In this document: in pieces, positions 7,320-9,287 of the stretch | Layout: the number at the start of each line of letters is the position of its first letter | Position numbering within the stretch: position 1 is the stretch's first letter | Assembly (NCBI GenBank): GCA_002771395.1 | Contig: PCSS01000059.1 | Span: forward strand, 1 to 9,287 | Direction: 5' to 3' | Length of the DNA: 9,287 nt | Source of the DNA: Bacteroidetes bacterium CG23_combo_of_CG06-09_8_20_14_all_32_9 | GTDB taxonomy: Bacteria > Bacteroidota > Bacteroidia > Bacteroidales > GWA2-32-17 | Position numbers and translations under genes: made by a program | Notes under the pieces: generated by a model | Seen by the model: only the letters and a program-made list of their open reading frames with translations | Databases searched by the model: none | What the model was told of the DNA's origin: nothing

Positions 7320-8213
7320 ATGAAAAAAATAACAATATTGAGTCCGCTCCAAAAAGTTAAATACAGCCACAGATTTACAGATCTCATTATTTTTTTATCT
7401 GTGATAATTAGTGCAATCTGTGGCAACTTTTTTTTAGTTATTTCTGATAAACGCATTTTCAAAGTAGGTTTAATAATTATATTATCTGTTTTTATTTCGT
7501 ATGTAAGTTTTGCAGTTACAACAAATGCTGCTTTAGATTCAGCAAATGCCGCTTACAAAAGAGGGGATTTCGAAAAAGCGGCTAAAGTTTACGAAACAGT
7601 GCTTTCGGCAGGCTTGGAATCGGCTTCACTTTATTATAACATCGGAAACGCTTATTTCAGATTACGAAATATTCCCAAATCAATTCTTTATTACGAACGT
7701 GCCAAACTTAAAGCCCCCGATGACGAAGATATTAATTTTAATTTGAATCTTGCTTCCGGTTATATTGTTGACAAAATAAATTCTATCCCCGAATTTTTCG
7801 TTTATACATGGATAAAATCTATTACAAATATTTTTTCTGTAAACCAATGGTCGTATGTAAGTCTATTGTTATTTATACTTTCATTAATACTTATATTAGC
7901 ATTTCTTTTCTCGGGAAAGGTTATATTACGTAAATTGTTTTTTTGGCTTGGAGTATTAATCCTGATATTGTCAATAATATCTACTGTTATTGCAATTAAA
8001 AGTAGCTCAGCAATTGTAAATAATAAATCAGCAATTGTAATGCAGGCTGTTACAACCGCAAAAAGTTCACCCGATGATAACAGCACCGACCTGTTTATTA
8101 TTCACGAAGGCACTAAAGTTACCATAAACGAAGAACTTGATGACTGGTGTGAAATCAAACTCAGCGATGGAAATGTGGGTTGGATAAAAACAAAAGATAT
8201 ACAGAAAATTTAA
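7320..8213 (+). CDS. batE: BatE, TPR and SH3-like membrane protein with an unusual N-terminus
   Basis: The product has 297 residues from the ATG at 7320. A TPR region lies at about 70-134 (AAYKRGDFEKAAKVYE at 77-92, LYYNIGNAYFRL at 104-115). Two transmembrane helices lie at about 177-197 and 206-226, and a C-terminal bacterial SH3-like domain at about 237-297 (GTKVTI, DDWCEIKLSDGNVGWI). This order is diagnostic of BatE. The N-terminus is odd. A normal signal peptide would be expected to begin near KRIFKVGLIIILSVFIS (44-60), but no in-frame ATG stands there. Residues about 16-35 are encoded by a palindromic repeat (7366-7424), giving two hydrophobic stretches (22-41 and 48-66) instead of one. 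A GTG at 7401 is the only other common start in this region. The true start is therefore uncertain, while the rest of the protein is sound. It is the last gene of the cluster. Confidence 0.9.
   Translation: MKKITILSPLQKVKYSHRFTDLIIFLSVIISAICGNFFLVISDKRIFKVGLIIILSVFISYVSFAVTTNAALDSANAAYKRGDFEKAAKVYETVLSAGLESASLYYNIGNAYFRLRNIPKSILYYERAKLKAPDDEDINFNLNLASGYIVDKINSIPEFFVYTWIKSITNIFSVNQWSYVSLLLFILSLILILAFLFSGKVILRKLFFWLGVLILILSIISTVIAIKSSSAIVNNKSAIVMQAVTTAKSSPDDNSTDLFIIHEGTKVTINEELDDWCEIKLSDGNVGWIKTKDIQKI
7366..7424. repeat. palindromic dispersed repeat inside the batE 5' end
   Basis: GCCACAGATT at 7366-7375 is the exact reverse complement of AATCTGTGGC at 7415-7424. An inner pair, ACAGAT (7377-7382) and ATCTGT (7397-7402), also pairs. 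The wording (CACAGATTTACAGAT ... ATCTGTGATAATTAGTGCAATCTGTGG) is that of a repeat met in intergenic DNA of many environmental bacterial genomes, from which spurious hydrophobic peptides are often translated. Here it overlaps the reading frame of batE and could form a hairpin in the mRNA just after the start codon. Confidence 0.75.
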
Positions 8214-8348
8214 CAATCAACCTTACTATTCACCGCACATACGCAAAGATAAAATTACGGGAAGAATTATAGGGTTTTAACGGTACTTGCATAGGCAACG
8301 TGTCACACCTTATTTTATCAGTGCATATGCAAAGTATTAGCTTTGTTA

Positions 8349-8614
8349 TACCAAACCGCTAACAAGATAGTGGAGGTTTTGGGCAGGAGCAGATTTCTCC
8401 TCAATCCTTCGTCGAAATGACAAAAAGGGTGGTGAGTTTAGGTTACGAATACAATGCACACCACCCACCACTGTCATTCCGAATACATTCACTTCGTTCA
8501 GTATAAACTCCGTGAGGAATCTGCTCAACACTCATAACACAGGTTGATTTATTTTTATTGTTTTGGGTGAATAGAAGAACTCGCTAAAAACAGCATCTTG
8601 TTAGCGATTTGGTA
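8349..8614. repeat. outer 20-bp inverted repeat bounding a 266-bp element
   Basis: TACCAAACCGCTAACAAGAT at 8349-8368 is the reverse complement of ATCTTGTTAGCGATTTGGTA at 8595-8614 with one mismatch in 20. The arms enclose 226 bp that itself contains a second inverted repeat (8387-8526). The arrangement resembles terminal inverted repeats of a small non-autonomous element, or a long cruciform; no transposase gene and no clear target duplication are seen. Confidence 0.75.
8387..8526. repeat. inner inverted pair of TGTCATTCCGA/GAGGAATCT-type repeats
   Basis: The left copy reads, on the - strand, TGTCATTTCGACGAAGGATT and then a GAGGAGAAATCTGCTC end (8387-8422). The right copy on the + strand runs TGTCATTCCGA ... 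GAGGAATCTGCTC (8472-8526). Matching arms are GAGCAGATT (8387-8395) with AATCTGCTC (8518-8526), AATGACA (8416-8422) with TGTCATT (8472-8478), and GGGTGGTG (8427-8434) with CACCACCC (8459-8466). Elements with this wording are abundant in intergenic regions of Bacteroidetes. Placed head to head they could fold into a long hairpin and end transcription from both sides. Confidence 0.8.
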
Positions 8615-8660
8615 TTAATCCCTGTGGCATGGCCGCTTATGCGATGTTATGTGTTTGTGC

Positions 8661-9077
8661 CTAATTTATATCGTTTGTGAAGTCCTTAAATGTAATTATT
8701 TCTGTATTTTCTATCTTATTAATTGTCAGTAAATCTTTATCCCCTGTAATCAAGTAATCGGCATTTCCTTGAACATCTAAATCTAATAGAAAATTATCTT
8801 TGTAGTCTCTACAAATTTTAAATTGTGGTGTTACATGAATCATTAATCCGTAGGTGTCAAATAATTTTATAAGTCTTTCAATGTCTTGCTTTGTAAAATA
8901 TTTCTTAAGCTTCGTTCTACTTGCTACTTCAATAAATTCATTTATCAATTCTTGGCTGAATAAAAGAATAAGTCTTTCTTTGTCAAGCAAACTATCTATA
9001 TGAACAAAGTTTTTAGTAATCAGAAAACTAATCCATAAATTTGTATCAAGAATAATTCTGATTTTTTTATTTCTCAT
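8661..9077 (-). CDS. PIN-domain ribonuclease, probable toxin of a toxin-antitoxin pair
   Basis: The product has 138 residues from the ATG at 9075-9077; an in-frame TTG at 9101 would add 8 residues but gives a poorer family start. The sequence fits the 'putative toxin-antitoxin system toxin component, PIN family' (COG1569 type). The acidic residues expected for Mg-dependent RNA cleavage are visible: D11 in IILDTNLWISF, E47 in LINEFIEVASR, D94 in CRDYKDNFLLDL and D113 in YLITGDKDLL. GNADYLITGDKDLL at 104-117 is the strongest family motif. Length is normal and nothing is broken. It overlaps the upstream antitoxin-like gene by 11 nt, as expected for a coupled pair. It converges on batE across a repeat-rich spacer. 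Which RNA it cuts cannot be told. Confidence 0.88.
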   Translation of the reverse strand: MRNKKIRIILDTNLWISFLITKNFVHIDSLLDKERLILLFSQELINEFIEVASRTKLKKYFTKQDIERLIKLFDTYGLMIHVTPQFKICRDYKDNFLLDLDVQGNADYLITGDKDLLTINKIENTEIITFKDFTNDIN

Positions 9078-9285
9078 AACGAAATTTTCTAACAGCTTCA
9101 ACTTCTTTTGTAATGTCCTCTAATGCCGGCTCATTTATATAATTTTTGCGAAGTTTTTTCAATAAATTTTTCAATTCTTTTTTTGAATCCGAATCACTCT
9201 TTATTGAAATCAAATTTAAATTTGCTAAATCCATTAAGATTCTTTTTACTTTCGGATTATGTATTTCAATTCTAATTGCGTCCAT
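9067..9285 (-). CDS. small antitoxin-like protein paired with the PIN toxin
   Basis: This 72-residue protein starts at an ATG (9283-9285) two bases from the window edge, so the frame is complete but its promoter lies outside. The N-terminus (MDAIRIEIHNPKVKRILMDL) is of a kind common in small Bacteroidetes antitoxins: a short strand, then an amphipathic helix and a leucine-rich stretch (LANLNLISI at 20-28). The middle is highly charged (KKELKNLLKKLRK at 35-47), and the C-terminal tail (EPALEDITKEVEAVRKFRYEK) would suit toxin binding. I do not see a classical DNA-binding fold with confidence. The antitoxin role rests mainly on position, size and the 11-nt overlap with the PIN gene. Confidence 0.72.
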   Translation of the reverse strand: MDAIRIEIHNPKVKRILMDLANLNLISIKSDSDSKKELKNLLKKLRKNYINEPALEDITKEVEAVRKFRYEK

Positions 9286-9287
9286 AA

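Larger units (their letters stand above)
8214..8660. other. noncoding region between convergent batE and toxin genes
   Basis: This 447-bp stretch has no credible gene. The only open frame of note (8346-8531 on the - strand) lies within repeats. It is visibly richer in G and C than the flanking genes. From left to right it holds related words CATACGCAAAG (8238-8248) and CATATGCAAAG (8324-8334), the latter pairing through TATGCAA (8326-8332) with TTGCATA at 8287-8293. Two nested inverted repeats follow (8349-8614). Then comes a short segment with CCGCTTATGCGATGTTATGTG (8632-8652) just after the toxin stop. No clear T-tailed terminator is seen for either gene. Confidence 0.75.

Noticed and set aside
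8338..8345. TAGCTTTG, a match to the Bacteroidetes -7 element TAnnTTTG
   Set aside because: There is no good TTTG-type -33 element at the right distance and no gene downstream; a chance match is likely.
8346..8531. 61-residue open frame on the - strand
   Set aside because: It lies wholly within the nested inverted repeats, and its translation is the familiar product of TGTCATT...GAGGAATCT-type repeats, not a protein.

Overview
The window is strongly AT-rich and looks like chromosomal DNA of an uncultured or environmental Bacteroidota (Bacteroidetes) member. The evidence is an almost complete Bacteroides-type 'Bat' (aerotolerance) gene cluster, mostly without Shine-Dalgarno sequences, and intergenic repeats of types common in this phylum: CAATGAACAATT words, AAGGTTGA words, a GCCACAGATT...AATCTGTGGC palindrome and TGTCATTCCGA...GAGGAATCT elements. 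The species cannot be named from sequence alone.

Positions 1-101 are noncoding and open with a 14-bp tandem repeat. From 102 to 8213, all on the + strand, lie: a small exported protein of unknown function (102-515); a DUF58 protein (529-1407); a membrane protein resembling a short BatD/DUF4381 protein (1465-2451); batA (2444-3436); batB (3439-4479); batC (4782-5441); batD (5444-7261); and batE (7320-8213). Spacing within blocks is tight: 13 nt, an 8-nt overlap, 2 nt and 2 nt. The series is broken by a 302-bp repeat-filled gap between batB and batC. A MoxR-type AAA+ ATPase, which normally heads such clusters, is not in the window and may lie upstream.

The genes fit one envelope assembly. BatA and BatB are inner-membrane von Willebrand A (vWA) proteins with metal-binding (MIDAS) residues facing the periplasm. 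BatC and BatE bring TPR repeats for protein contacts, and BatE adds an SH3-like domain. BatD and its short relative have periplasmic domains, one membrane helix and a related cytoplasmic helical domain. DUF58 is a cytoplasmic vWA-like protein and the expected partner of MoxR. The first such locus was linked to aerotolerance in Bacteroides fragilis, but the biochemical role remains unsettled.

Positions 8214-8660 are noncoding and hold two nested inverted repeats between convergent transcription units. Positions 8661-9285 on the - strand encode a probable type II toxin-antitoxin pair: a small antitoxin-like protein and a PIN-domain nuclease, overlapping by 11 nt. The least ordinary points are a palindromic repeat that now encodes part of the BatE N-terminus, the nested inverted repeats, and the repeat-filled break inside the bat cluster. 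I see no clear sign of an undescribed system; the main cluster is a known one.
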